Both the position numbers and the translations under genes were made by a program. The notes beneath the pieces were generated by a model. It was not told where the DNA came from. It did not search any database and was given only the letters and a program-made list of their open reading frames with translations. This document shows positions 1 through 8,340 of a stretch of DNA of 64,000 bases, piece after piece (position 1 is the stretch's first letter; the number at the start of each line of letters is the position of its first letter). This DNA comes from Azorhizobium oxalatiphilum (GTDB lineage: Bacteria > Pseudomonadota > Alphaproteobacteria > Rhizobiales > Xanthobacteraceae), in NCBI RefSeq assembly GCF_014635325.1, contig NZ_BMCT01000009.1, positions 186,001-250,000 of the forward strand, written 5' to 3'.

Positions 1-729
1 GATCAGGTTGGGCGCACCCTCTCCATCTTCGGCCATGACGAAATCCCGGCCCGTCGCATCATCATCGGCGGCGGCGGCAACATCGGCCTCTATGTGGCGC
101 AGGAACTGGAGAAGCGGAACCCGGGCGCGCGGATCAAGCTCATCGAGCATAATCGCGAGCGAGCCCAGACCATCGCCGAGTCCCTGAGCCGCTCCGTGGT
201 GCTGCAGGGCGATACGCTGGCGCGCGAAATTCTGGACGAAGCCGGGGTTGCCGACAGCGACACCATGCTGGCGCTCACCAATGACGATCGCATCAACATC
301 CTCTCCTGCCTTCTGGCCAAGCAGCTCGGGGCCCAGCGCATCCTCGCGCTGGTGAACGAGCAGGGATATGCCGGCTTCGCGCAGGGGCTGGGCATCGATG
401 CCTATGTGAACCCTCGCCAGATCACGGTCTCCAAGGTGCTTCAGCATGTGCGGCGCGGGCGCATCCGCGGCGTGCACTCGCTGCTGGACGGCGCGGGCGA
501 GATGATCGAGGCCGAGGCGCTGGAAACCTCGCCGCTGGTGGGCCGGCCGCTCAAGGACATCGACCTGCTGCACGATCTGCGCATCGGCGCCATCGTGCGC
601 AACGGCGTGGTCATGCTGCCGCGTGGCGATACGGTGGTGCGGGCGCAGGATCGCGTGGTGCTCTATGTGGGTGCGGAGAACATCAAGCGCGTGGAGCAGC
701 TTTTCCGCGTCAGCCTCGAATTCTTCTGA
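1..729 (+). CDS. trkA: Trk potassium uptake regulatory subunit TrkA (5' truncated)
   Basis: The frame is open from the first base of the window, so the N-terminal part lies upstream; 242 codons are visible. Residues 20-29 of the visible part read RIIIGGGGNIG-like, the glycine-rich nucleotide loop of a second RCK_N domain, followed by a TrkA_C domain (around visible residues 155-240). TrkA is the cytosolic NAD(H)-binding ring that gates Trk potassium channels. The channel-type gene starts 6 bases downstream, consistent with a trkA-trkH operon. In many alphaproteobacteria trkA follows ntrX and precedes hfq; the upstream side is not visible here. Confidence 0.93.
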   Translation, partial: DQVGRTLSIFGHDEIPARRIIIGGGGNIGLYVAQELEKRNPGARIKLIEHNRERAQTIAESLSRSVVLQGDTLAREILDEAGVADSDTMLALTNDDRINILSCLLAKQLGAQRILALVNEQGYAGFAQGLGIDAYVNPRQITVSKVLQHVRRGRIRGVHSLLDGAGEMIEAEALETSPLVGRPLKDIDLLHDLRIGAIVRNGVVMLPRGDTVVRAQDRVVLYVGAENIKRVEQLFRVSLEFF

Positions 730-735
730 GCGCTC

Positions 736-2154
736 ATGATCGCCGCCATCCGCCTGCTGGCTCTGGTGCTCGCGCTGGTCGCGGCGGCTGCACTCGTGCC
801 GACGCTGGCCTCGCTCGCCGCCCGCGACGGCATGGCGGGTGGGTTCCTAGCCACCGTCCTTGGCTGCACTTTCCTGTCGGGGGCGGTCTATTTCTCGGTC
901 CACGGACGCTCAGGCCGCATGCGCCGCCTGCATCTGTTCGGCGCCATGGCCGGGCTCTGGGTGCTGGTGCCGCTGGTGGCGGCGCCGGCCATCGCCTTCA
1001 CCACCGGCATGCCCATGCGCGCGGCGCTGCTGGAAGCGGTGTCCGCCTTCACCACCACGGGCCTCACTTCGGTGAAGCAGGGGCCGGTGGGCCTGTTCAT
1101 CTGGTTCGCGCTGCTGCAGTGGAGCGGGGGACTGCTGACCATCGTCACCGGCATCGCCGTGCTGGCGCCTGCCGGCGTGGGCGGGCTGCCCGACCGGGCC
1201 ACGGGCACGGGCGAGGCGCAGGAGGCCATCGATCTGGTGGACGCGCTGCGCGACGTGGTGCCCATCTATGGCGCCGCGACCCTGCTGGCATTCGTGCTGC
1301 TGCTGCTCACCGGCCCGTCGCTCTACGCGGCTTTCTGTCTGGCCACGGCAGTCACCTCCACCGGCGCCCATCTGCCGCCCGAGGCGCATCAGATGCTGGC
1401 GGAGGGGCTGGCGACCAAATGGGTGATGCTGCCGTTCCTGTTGTGGTCGGCCACCAGCGTGCGCTGGCACAAGGCGCTGGCCTCGCGCCGCGTCAATGCG
1501 GCGCCCGAGCAGACCGAGAGCCTGTTCATCTTCGGCTACTGGCTGGTGCTTGGCATCCTGCTCGCCGCCTATTTCTTCCGGGGTGAGGCCCATCTGTCGC
1601 TGGCCGATGCGGTGCCGGACGGGTTGTTCGCGGCGGCCTCGCTGATCTCCACCACGGGACTGGCGCCCTATGCGGGGGCCTATGCCCATGTGCCGGCCGG
1701 GCTGGTGCTGGTGGTGGCCTTCGTGGGCGGCGGCGCGCTGTCCGTGGCGGGCGGGCTGAAGGTGCTGCGGGTGCGCGCCATGCTTCTGCGGGCGCGAGGC
1801 GACCTGCTGCGCCTCGTCTATCCCAATCTCGTGCAGCCCTCGCGTACGGGGGAGGGGGGCGTGGGCTCGGCCATGCGCGGCGTGTGGGTCGGCGCCATGG
1901 CGCTGTTCATGAGCGTGTCCGTGGTGCTGGTGGTGATCGCCTCCAGCATGCCAAGCTTTGACGCGGCCCTCACGGCGGCGGTGGCGGTGGTGAGCAATAC
2001 CGGGCCGATCTATAGCGAGGCTGGCGCGGGCTGGCCGAGCCTGTCCGCCCTCAACCCGCTGGCGGGGCTGGCGGCGGCGTTCGGCATGATCGCCGGGAGG
2101 CTGGAAACGGTGGGAGCCTTCGTGCTCATCCATCTCGCCTTCTGGCGAAACTGA
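736..2154 (+). CDS. trkH: TrkH-family potassium channel/transporter subunit
   Basis: A 472-residue polytopic inner-membrane protein, close to the usual TrkH length of about 480. It shows the four pore-loop signatures of the SKT superfamily in order: FTTTGLTS, AVTSTGAH, ISTTGLAP and VVSNTGPI. Their central glycines line the selectivity filter, and all four are kept. It should conduct K+ inward under TrkA control, matching the adjacent gene upstream. The C-terminus is hydrophobic and complete. Low-affinity uptake is the family role; which ion and which energy source apply here cannot be read from sequence. Confidence 0.92.
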   Translation: MIAAIRLLALVLALVAAAALVPTLASLAARDGMAGGFLATVLGCTFLSGAVYFSVHGRSGRMRRLHLFGAMAGLWVLVPLVAAPAIAFTTGMPMRAALLEAVSAFTTTGLTSVKQGPVGLFIWFALLQWSGGLLTIVTGIAVLAPAGVGGLPDRATGTGEAQEAIDLVDALRDVVPIYGAATLLAFVLLLLTGPSLYAAFCLATAVTSTGAHLPPEAHQMLAEGLATKWVMLPFLLWSATSVRWHKALASRRVNAAPEQTESLFIFGYWLVLGILLAAYFFRGEAHLSLADAVPDGLFAAASLISTTGLAPYAGAYAHVPAGLVLVVAFVGGGALSVAGGLKVLRVRAMLLRARGDLLRLVYPNLVQPSRTGEGGVGSAMRGVWVGAMALFMSVSVVLVVIASSMPSFDAALTAAVAVVSNTGPIYSEAGAGWPSLSALNPLAGLAAAFGMIAGRLETVGAFVLIHLAFWRN

Positions 2155-2245
2155 AGGCGCTTCATGGCGCTGGCGGAAGCGGAATGGGTATTCCGTTGAG
2201 GCAGTGCGCATCCCCCGCGCGATTATGTTGCAGAGCAAAATAATG

Positions 2246-2273
2246 TTGCACTGGCGTCTCGCTGTGCCATGCT
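2246..2273 (+). promoter_or_regulatory. Candidate sigma-70-type promoter before hfq
   Basis: TTGCAC at 2246-2251 and CATGCT at 2268-2273 are separated by 16 bases, about 95 bases upstream of the hfq start. The octamer ATGTTGCA occurs twice here (2225-2232 and 2243-2250), 18 bases apart, the second overlapping the -35 box. The match is by eye only, and the -10 box is imperfect. Confidence 0.35.
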
Positions 2274-2368
2274 AGGGACGGAATTCCCGCCTCCACAGCT
2301 TGATGTCGCCCCCAGGGCGGCATGGGCCGTGAGGTGGCGGGGCAACGCCGAAAGAAACGGATACGAAA

Positions 2369-2626
2369 ATGGCGGCGGAACGCACACAAAATCTGCAAGA
2401 CACCTTTCTGAACCACGTCCGCAAGAGCAAGGTCCCGCTCACCATCTTCCTGGTGAACGGCGTGAAGCTTCAGGGCGTCGTCACCTGGTTCGACAACTTC
2501 TGCGTCCTGCTTCGTCGCGACGGGCACTCGCAATTGGTCTACAAGCACGCTATCTCCACGATCATGCCCGGACATCCGGTGCAGTTGTTCGACCCCACCG
2601 ACGAGGTGGCCGCGGAGAAAGCGTGA
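2369..2626 (+). CDS. hfq: RNA chaperone Hfq
   Basis: An 85-residue Sm-like protein that forms a hexameric ring and pairs small RNAs with mRNAs. The Sm1 region ([19 protein letters not shown]) and the Sm2 signature YKHAIST are intact. The N-terminus [19 protein letters not shown] fits alphaproteobacterial Hfq. The short acidic tail after the core is normal for this group. hflX starts 6 bases after the stop, the classic hfq-hflX arrangement. A candidate promoter lies upstream at 2246-2273, so hfq is probably expressed apart from trkAH. Confidence 0.98.
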   Translation: MAAERTQNLQDTFLNHVRKSKVPLTIFLVNGVKLQGVVTWFDNFCVLLRRDGHSQLVYKHAISTIMPGHPVQLFDPTDEVAAEKA

Positions 2627-2632
2627 TCCTGC

Positions 2633-4012
2633 GTGGAGCTTAAGGGACCGAAGGGGACAGCCGGGGGTGGATCGAAGGGCGTGGACCGTCACGCTCCCTC
2701 GACTCGCTGTGCCGTCATCACGCCGCAACTCTCCAAGCGCGCCGCCCGCGCCGGTTCCGACCGGCGCAGCCCTGAGGCGCGCCTGGAAGAGGCGGTGGGC
2801 CTTGCCGCAGCCATCGATCTCGATGTGGTGTTCAAGGGCCTCGTCCTCCTCTCGGAGGTGAAGCCGGCCACCTATCTGGGCTCCGGCAAGGTGGAAGAGA
2901 TCGCCGGCATCGTGCAGGCCGAGGAAGTTGGCCTTGTCTTCGTCGATGCCGCCCTTTCCCCCGTCCAGCAGCGCAATCTGGAAAAAGCCTGGTCCGCCAA
3001 GGTGGTGGACCGCACGGCGCTGATTCTCGAAATCTTCGGCAGCCGCGCCCGCACCAAGGAAGGCACGCTGCAGGTGGAGCTTGCCCACCTGAACTACCAG
3101 CGCTCGCGCCTCGTGCGGTCCTGGACCCATCTGGAGCGTCAACGCGGCGGCTTCGGCTTCCTCGGCGGCCCCGGCGAAACCCAGATCGAGGCCGACCGCC
3201 GGCAGATCGGCGAGCGCATCCTGCGCATCGAGCGCGATCTGGAGCAGGTGAAGCGCACCCGCGCCCTCCATCGCACCAGCCGCAAGCGCGTGCCCTATCC
3301 GGTCGCAGCGCTGGTGGGCTACACGAACGCTGGCAAGTCCACCCTGTTCAATCGGCTCACCCGAGCCGAGGTGATGGCGCAGGACCTTCTGTTCGCCACC
3401 CTCGACCCGACGCTGCGCGCGGTGGACCTGCCGCACGGCACCCGCGTCATCCTCTCCGACACGGTGGGCTTCATCTCCGAACTGCCCACCCAGTTGGTGG
3501 CTGCCTTCCGCGCCACGCTGGAAGAGGTGATCGAGGCGGACGTGATCCTGCACGTGCGCGACATCTCCCATCCCGACACCGAGGCGCAGGCCGCCGACGT
3601 GCGCGACGTGCTCACCGAACTGGGCGTGGACCCGGAGGCGGGCGGGCGCGTGGTGGAGGTGTGGAACAAGATCGACCTTCTGCCGGAGGACGAGCGTGAC
3701 CGCATGGTCAACACCGCCGCCCGCGCCGACGCGACGGACCGGCCCACGCTCGTCTCTGCCTTGACGGGGGAGGGGGCGGACGGACTGCTCGACCGCATCG
3801 AGAGCCTGATCACCGCCGGCCGCGTCATGCTGACCGTCACGCTGCCCGCCGAGGACGGCGAGGGGCTCGGCTGGCTCTATCGCATCGGTGAGGTGATGGA
3901 GCGCGAGATCGGCGAGGACGGTCTGATGCGCGCCTCGCTGCGCATCCTGCCGGAGCGCGTGGACCTTGTGAAACGCCGCTTCGGCGCGGCGCAGGTCCGC
4001 ACCGAAGTCTGA
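2633..4012 (+). CDS. hflX: Ribosome-associated GTPase HflX
   Basis: A 459-residue Obg/HflX-superfamily GTPase that splits or rescues ribosomes under stress in studied bacteria. It has the N-terminal HflX domain with the glycine-rich segment GGFGFLGGPGETQIEADRR, the P-loop GYTNAGKST from about residue 229, the switch II motif DTVGF and the guanine-specificity motif NKID. The start chosen is GTG, 6 bases after the hfq stop. The first 40 residues are low in conservation, so a downstream start is possible. It ends 12 bases before the convergent stop of the next gene. Confidence 0.96.
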   Translation: MELKGPKGTAGGGSKGVDRHAPSTRCAVITPQLSKRAARAGSDRRSPEARLEEAVGLAAAIDLDVVFKGLVLLSEVKPATYLGSGKVEEIAGIVQAEEVGLVFVDAALSPVQQRNLEKAWSAKVVDRTALILEIFGSRARTKEGTLQVELAHLNYQRSRLVRSWTHLERQRGGFGFLGGPGETQIEADRRQIGERILRIERDLEQVKRTRALHRTSRKRVPYPVAALVGYTNAGKSTLFNRLTRAEVMAQDLLFATLDPTLRAVDLPHGTRVILSDTVGFISELPTQLVAAFRATLEEVIEADVILHVRDISHPDTEAQAADVRDVLTELGVDPEAGGRVVEVWNKIDLLPEDERDRMVNTAARADATDRPTLVSALTGEGADGLLDRIESLITAGRVMLTVTLPAEDGEGLGWLYRIGEVMEREIGEDGLMRASLRILPERVDLVKRRFGAAQVRTEV

Positions 4013-4024
4013 GAAGCCGGCGCG

Positions 4025-5179
4025 TCAGAGGCGCGCCGGGTCCAGCAGAGTCTCCGGCAATTGCTCCAGACGCGTGAGGCCGAGCAGGGCCATGGTGGTG
4101 TCCAACTCGGCGCGCAGGATCTCCAGCACCCGGATTGCTCCCGCGCTGCCGCCTGCCGCGAGACCATAGAGCGGGGCACGGCCCGTCAGCACGCCATCGG
4201 CGCCCAGCGCCAGATATTTCGCCACATCGCTGCCCCGCCGCACGCCACTGTCCGCGAGGATGGTCAGACGCTTGCCGGCGGCAGCCACGATGGAGGGCAG
4301 CACCTGCGCCGTGTGCGGCAGGCAGTCGAGATTGCGCGAGCCATGGGTGGAGACGACGATGCCGTCCACCCCATGCTCCACGGCCTTCACCGCGTCGGCC
4401 GGGCGCAGCACGCCCTTGAGGATCAGCCGCCCCCGCCAGTGCTTGCGCAGGATCTCCACGTCCTTCCATGACACGTCGGTGGCGAGGCTGATCTCGTCGC
4501 CCACCGCCGTGCGGCCGATGGGCGTGCGGAACTCGTCCGGATAATGGGCGAATACCGGCATGCCGTCCTTCAGCAGCGTGCGGGCGAACACGTTCACCAG
4601 CCAGCGGGGATGGGCGAGCACGTCGAGGGTGGAGCGCAGGGTGGGCTGGATCGGAATGCCGAAGCCGTTGCGCTTGTTGTATTCGCGATTGGGCGAGACG
4701 GCGGTGTCGATGGTCAGCACCAGCGCTTCCGCCCCCGCGCCCATGGCACGGTCGAGCAGGGCCATGGAGCGGGCGCGGTTCTTCCAGACATAGAGCTGGA
4801 ACCACAGCCGCGCGCCCGAGCCCTCGGCGATGCGCTCGATGGTGGTCATGGACTGGGTGGAGACGCAGAAGGGAATGCCATGGGCCTTCGCCGCCTTGGC
4901 CATCTCCACTTCGCCGTCATGGCCCATGAGGCCGGCGACGGCGGTGGGGGCGATCACCAGCGGGGTCGGCTGGGCGACACCGAACAGGCTCGTGTCCTGC
5001 CGCCGCTGCGACACGTCCACCAGCGCCTGCGGCGCGAGGCGGATGGCCTCCAGCACCGCCCGGCTGCCACGCAGCGAGACTTCGTCCTCCGTGCCGCGAT
5101 CGAGATATTCGAACAGGCCGCGCGGCAGGAAAGCGCGGGCGCGGCGGCGCGCGTCTTCCACATTCAGGATCTCGGACAT
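4025..5179 (-). CDS. FMN-dependent alpha-hydroxy-acid dehydrogenase (LldD/glycolate oxidase family)
   Basis: A 384-residue TIM-barrel flavoprotein from the ATG at 5179; an open extension to 5257 would overlap the neighbour and adds an atypical leader. Family active-site residues appear as Y25 (FEYLDRG), Y130 (LWFQLYVW), K255 (LILKG), H279 and R282, followed by the phosphate loop DSGVRRGSDVAKYLALGAD. It should oxidise an L-2-hydroxy acid such as lactate to the 2-oxo acid. The active-site loop reads STHGSRNLD instead of the common SNHGGRQLD, so substrate is uncertain. It lies 23 bases after mazG on the same strand. Confidence 0.85.
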   Translation of the reverse strand: MSEILNVEDARRRARAFLPRGLFEYLDRGTEDEVSLRGSRAVLEAIRLAPQALVDVSQRRQDTSLFGVAQPTPLVIAPTAVAGLMGHDGEVEMAKAAKAHGIPFCVSTQSMTTIERIAEGSGARLWFQLYVWKNRARSMALLDRAMGAGAEALVLTIDTAVSPNREYNKRNGFGIPIQPTLRSTLDVLAHPRWLVNVFARTLLKDGMPVFAHYPDEFRTPIGRTAVGDEISLATDVSWKDVEILRKHWRGRLILKGVLRPADAVKAVEHGVDGIVVSTHGSRNLDCLPHTAQVLPSIVAAAGKRLTILADSGVRRGSDVAKYLALGADGVLTGRAPLYGLAAGGSAGAIRVLEILRAELDTTMALLGLTRLEQLPETLLDPARL

Positions 5180-5202
5180 GGCGGCACTCGGCAAGGGGGG
5201 AA

Positions 5203-6051
5203 TCAGTCGCGGGCGTCGCCATTCGGCGCGTGCTCGGTGAGCTTGGCCTGTTGCCACAGGGCTTCCATCTCGTCGAGAGTGGCGTCCTGCGGCTTCATCC
5301 CGCGTGCCGCCAGAACCCCTTCGAGAAAGCCGAAGCGGCGGGCGAACTTCTCATTGGTGCCGCGTAGCGCCGCCTCGGGGTCCACCCCCGCATGGCGGGC
5401 CAGATTCACCACCGCGAACATCAGGTCGCCGATCTCGTCCTGGATGGCAGCAAGGCCGCCCGCGTCCAGAGCCTCGGACACCTCTTCGGTTTCCTCGCGG
5501 ATCTTGTCCAGCACGGCGCGGGCATCGTTCCAGTCGAAGCCCACACGGCCTGCCTTCTCCTGCAGCTTGAAGGCCCGCGTCAGCGCGGTCATGGCCAGCG
5601 GAATACCGTCCAGCGCCCCGCCTTTCGTCTCCGGCGGCAGGCCGGCGGCGGCACGGTTCGCGGCACGCTCGGCCTTCTCGGCGTCCTTGATTTCGGACCA
5701 CAGAGCCTTGACCGCCTCGGGGCTGAGGTCGCGGGCATTGCCGAACACATGCGGATGGCGGCGGACCAGTTTGGAGGTGATGGCTTCCACCACATCCCCC
5801 AGCTCGAACAGGCCCTGCTCCTGCGCGAGGCGGGCGTGAAACACCACCTGCAACAGCAGGTCGCCCAGTTCGTCCTTCAGATCCGCAAGGTCCCCGCGCG
5901 CTATGGCGTCGGCCACCTCATAAGCTTCCTCGATGGTGTAGGGGGCGATGGTGGAGAAATCCTGCTCCAGATCCCACGGGCAGCCGGTCTCCGGGGTCCG
6001 CAGCGCGGCCATGATCTCCACGAGGCGGGCAAGATCGCGGGAGGGCTGCAT
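5203..6051 (-). CDS. mazG: Nucleoside triphosphate pyrophosphohydrolase MazG
   Basis: A 282-residue protein with two MazG domains. The first carries the GCPWDLEQ entry motif and the Mg-binding stretch TIEEAYEVADAI with DELGDLLLQVVFH. The second carries KIREETEEVSEAL and IQDEIGDLMFAVVNLARH. MazG hydrolyses NTPs to NMP and PPi, cleaning non-canonical nucleotides and affecting (p)ppGpp levels in E. coli. Length matches the family (about 265-285). It starts 88 bases from the divergent TrmO-like gene and probably shares a transcript with the dehydrogenase gene downstream. Confidence 0.96.
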   Translation of the reverse strand: MQPSRDLARLVEIMAALRTPETGCPWDLEQDFSTIAPYTIEEAYEVADAIARGDLADLKDELGDLLLQVVFHARLAQEQGLFELGDVVEAITSKLVRRHPHVFGNARDLSPEAVKALWSEIKDAEKAERAANRAAAGLPPETKGGALDGIPLAMTALTRAFKLQEKAGRVGFDWNDARAVLDKIREETEEVSEALDAGGLAAIQDEIGDLMFAVVNLARHAGVDPEAALRGTNEKFARRFGFLEGVLAARGMKPQDATLDEMEALWQQAKLTEHAPNGDARD

Positions 6052-6139
6052 CAGGGGCTCCTTGGGGACGGGACGGACAATGCGCAGCAGGGACGCAACG
6101 TCACCGGCACGCTATAGAGGGGTGGGAGGAGAGAGCCTT

Positions 6140-6646
6140 ATGTCCGCATCCGAGTCCAGCCTTTCGCCGTCATCCCCCCCTGCATGGGACCAGTTGCGTC
6201 CCGGCGAGCGGGCGGTGGATGTTCCGTCCGCCTATGACGCGGGCCTGTTCTTCGTCGGCCGCATCCGCACGCCTTTTCCGGATCGCTCCGCCTGCCCGAA
6301 GCGGGCCACGCCAGAGGGGCCGGAATGCACGCTGGAGCTGGATCCGCGCTGGGCGGAGGCGCTGACCGGCGTGGTGCCCGGCAGCTGGATGCAGGTGCTC
6401 TACTGGATGGATCAGGCACGCCGCGACATCGTGCTCCAGAGCCCGCGCCATGACGGCACCGTCACCGGCACCTTTTCCCTGCGCTCCCCCGTGCGCCCCA
6501 ACCCTATCGCATCCACCGTTGTGAAGGTGCTGGCTGTCGACGGGCTGAAGGTGAAGGTGCGCAGCCTCGACTGCGTGGACGGCACGCCGCTGGTGGACCT
6601 GAAGCCGGACTATTGCCCCCATGACGACGGCCCCGCCGTCACATGA
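6140..6646 (+). CDS. trmO: TrmO/TsaA-like tRNA t6A N6-methyltransferase family protein
   Basis: A 168-residue single-domain protein; the ATG at 6140 follows the strong purine-rich site GGTGGGAGGAGAGAG. The beta-barrel family signature is seen as FFVGRIRTPF near the start, SPVRPNPIASTVVKVLAVDG in the middle and DGTPLVDLKPD near the end. E. coli TrmO methylates t6A37 of tRNA-Thr with S-adenosylmethionine; this shorter form lacks the C-terminal extension, so its substrate is inferred. The next gene overlaps its stop by 4 bases (ATGA), indicating translational coupling. Confidence 0.85.
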   Translation: MSASESSLSPSSPPAWDQLRPGERAVDVPSAYDAGLFFVGRIRTPFPDRSACPKRATPEGPECTLELDPRWAEALTGVVPGSWMQVLYWMDQARRDIVLQSPRHDGTVTGTFSLRSPVRPNPIASTVVKVLAVDGLKVKVRSLDCVDGTPLVDLKPDYCPHDDGPAVT

Positions 6647-7260
6647 CCGCCTCCGACACCCCAGTGTCGCTGGATGAGAGCGAAGGTCGCCTCACCTACA
6701 CCTATCGCCCCCGCATGGCCGGCGCCGCCACCCGCGTGGTGCTGGATACACGTGCCGCCGAAGGCGTGCTGGAATGGACGGTGGGCGCCCATTCCGGCCG
6801 CCTGCCCCTGAAGGAGATCACCCATCTGCGCCTGCGCCACGAACTGGGTCAGTTTGGGGGCGCCAGCTACACCCTAATCATCCGCGCGGAGGGCGGCCTC
6901 ACGCTGCGCCTCGGCTCGGTGTCGCGCACCGGGCTGACCGGCACGGTGGCGCAGGGCCCGGCCTTCGTGGGCTTCCTCTCCGCGCTGCATGCTGCGCTGG
7001 GGCGTGAGCGCAGCGCGGTGCGCTATGACGCGGGCCTGCCCGCGTGGCGCTGGTGGCTGATGCTGGGGCTTGGCAGCCTCACCGGCGTCGGTGTGCTCTG
7101 GCTGGCGCTTGAGGCGTGGCGGTCCGGCATGGGCACGGAGGCGGCGATCATGCTCGGTCTCGCGGCGGTGCTGTGCTGGCCGCTGGCCGAGACCCTGTGG
7201 CGCAATACGCCGGGGGCCTATTCGCCCTCGGCGCCCCCGCCGCGTTTGCTGCCGGGCTGA
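6643..7260 (+). CDS. Uncharacterised two-helix membrane protein
   Basis: A 205-residue protein with no family I recognise. Residues 1-130 are soluble and rich in beta-type segments (RVVLDTRAAEGVLEWTVG, THLRLRHELGQFGG). Two hydrophobic helices follow at about 138-160 (WWLMLGLGSLTGVGVLWLAL) and 168-188. The tail is proline-rich (PSAPPPRLLPG). Its ATG overlaps the stop of the TrmO-like gene, so the two are likely coexpressed. The last 43 bases overlap the 3' end of ycjF on the opposite strand. The fold resembles small membrane proteins with an N-terminal PH-like domain, but that is a guess. Confidence 0.7.
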   Translation: MTASDTPVSLDESEGRLTYTYRPRMAGAATRVVLDTRAAEGVLEWTVGAHSGRLPLKEITHLRLRHELGQFGGASYTLIIRAEGGLTLRLGSVSRTGLTGTVAQGPAFVGFLSALHAALGRERSAVRYDAGLPAWRWWLMLGLGSLTGVGVLWLALEAWRSGMGTEAAIMLGLAAVLCWPLAETLWRNTPGAYSPSAPPPRLLPG

Positions 7261-8255
7261 GCCTTCGCTGGCGCGGCATCGGCTTCCGCTTTGCGGATGA
7301 GGCCGGTGGCCACGTCCGACAGGCGCGGGGCTGGCAGGGCCGCGAAGGGCAGGGGACGGGTGACGGCGATGGCGGCAAGGCCGAGCCGCGCCGTCAGCAG
7401 GCCGTTGACCACGCCTTCACCGAGGCGTGCGGAGAGTTTGGCCGCGAGACCGTGTCCGAGGATCTGCTGCACGAGGCTGTCGCCGGCCGCCATGCCTCCT
7501 GTAACGGCGAGATGGCTCAGCACATGCCGACCGAGCTTGAGCATGCCGAGGAAGCCGGGCCGCCCGCCATAGAGATCCGCCAGCCGCCGCATCAGGGTGA
7601 TCGCGGTGTAGAGCACGAAGAACAGGTCCACCGCCGCGCGCGGCGAGACGGCCGTGACCACCGACACCCGCTTGGCGGCATCCGACACCAGCGCACGGGC
7701 CTGCGCATCCAGCGGCGCCATGAGCGTGCGCTCGGTGAGGCGTACGAGATCGGCGCCGTCGATGATGGCGCCGAGATGGGTGGAGAGGTCGCCGCGCGCC
7801 TTGGCGAGGCGTGGGTTTTCCTTGGAGAGCGCGATCAGGGCCCGGGCCACGCCCTCCGCCTCGGGCCGGTCGTCGCGGGCGAGCGCATCGGCAGCGCGGG
7901 CGCGCAGGGTGTCGAGAGAGGAGAGGCGGGCCAGCCCCAGCGCCTCACGGGCGATGAGGGCGATGACCGCCACGGCCAGCAGAGCCGTGAAGCCGAGCCC
8001 CACCGCGCCCAGCCATTCGGCGCGGGCGAACAGGTCTTCCACGAGGCGGGTGACGGCAAGGCCGGCGCCGAGGCTGACGAGGCCGCCCAGCGCCGTCCAG
8101 AACAGGCCACCGATGGAGAACAGCCGGCGTTTCGGCGGCGCCACCGGCGCCAGCGCGGGTTCGGCCACCTCCGGCAGCGTTTCGGCCGGCGCGAGGGTGA
8201 GCCCGGCATCCTCCATCCGGAAGATCTCCGGCCGCCGTCCGCGCTGCTCTGCCAT
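7218..8255 (-). CDS. ycjF: YcjF-family membrane protein (TIGR01620/DUF697)
   Basis: A 345-residue protein. After a proline-rich N-terminus come two close hydrophobic segments at about 46-68 and 80-102, then a long soluble helical part, and a C-terminal DUF697-like region with SPRAAVDLFFVLYTAITLMRRLADLYGG and a glycine-rich MAAGDSLVQQILGHGLAAKL. In gammaproteobacteria ycjF pairs with the P-loop gene ycjX and is linked to envelope stress; the same pair is seen here, with ycjX 85 bases upstream. The molecular function is unknown. Its 3' end overlaps the convergent gene. Confidence 0.82.
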   Translation of the reverse strand: MAEQRGRRPEIFRMEDAGLTLAPAETLPEVAEPALAPVAPPKRRLFSIGGLFWTALGGLVSLGAGLAVTRLVEDLFARAEWLGAVGLGFTALLAVAVIALIAREALGLARLSSLDTLRARAADALARDDRPEAEGVARALIALSKENPRLAKARGDLSTHLGAIIDGADLVRLTERTLMAPLDAQARALVSDAAKRVSVVTAVSPRAAVDLFFVLYTAITLMRRLADLYGGRPGFLGMLKLGRHVLSHLAVTGGMAAGDSLVQQILGHGLAAKLSARLGEGVVNGLLTARLGLAAIAVTRPLPFAALPAPRLSDVATGLIRKAEADAAPAKAQPGSKRGGGAEGE

Positions 8256-8340
8256 TCCCGATATGCTCCTTGCCCAATCTCGGTTTGCGAGGCGGTTTCA
8301 CGGGGCGGATTGTCCGATCTGCCCCGATCCGGCTCGGCGG

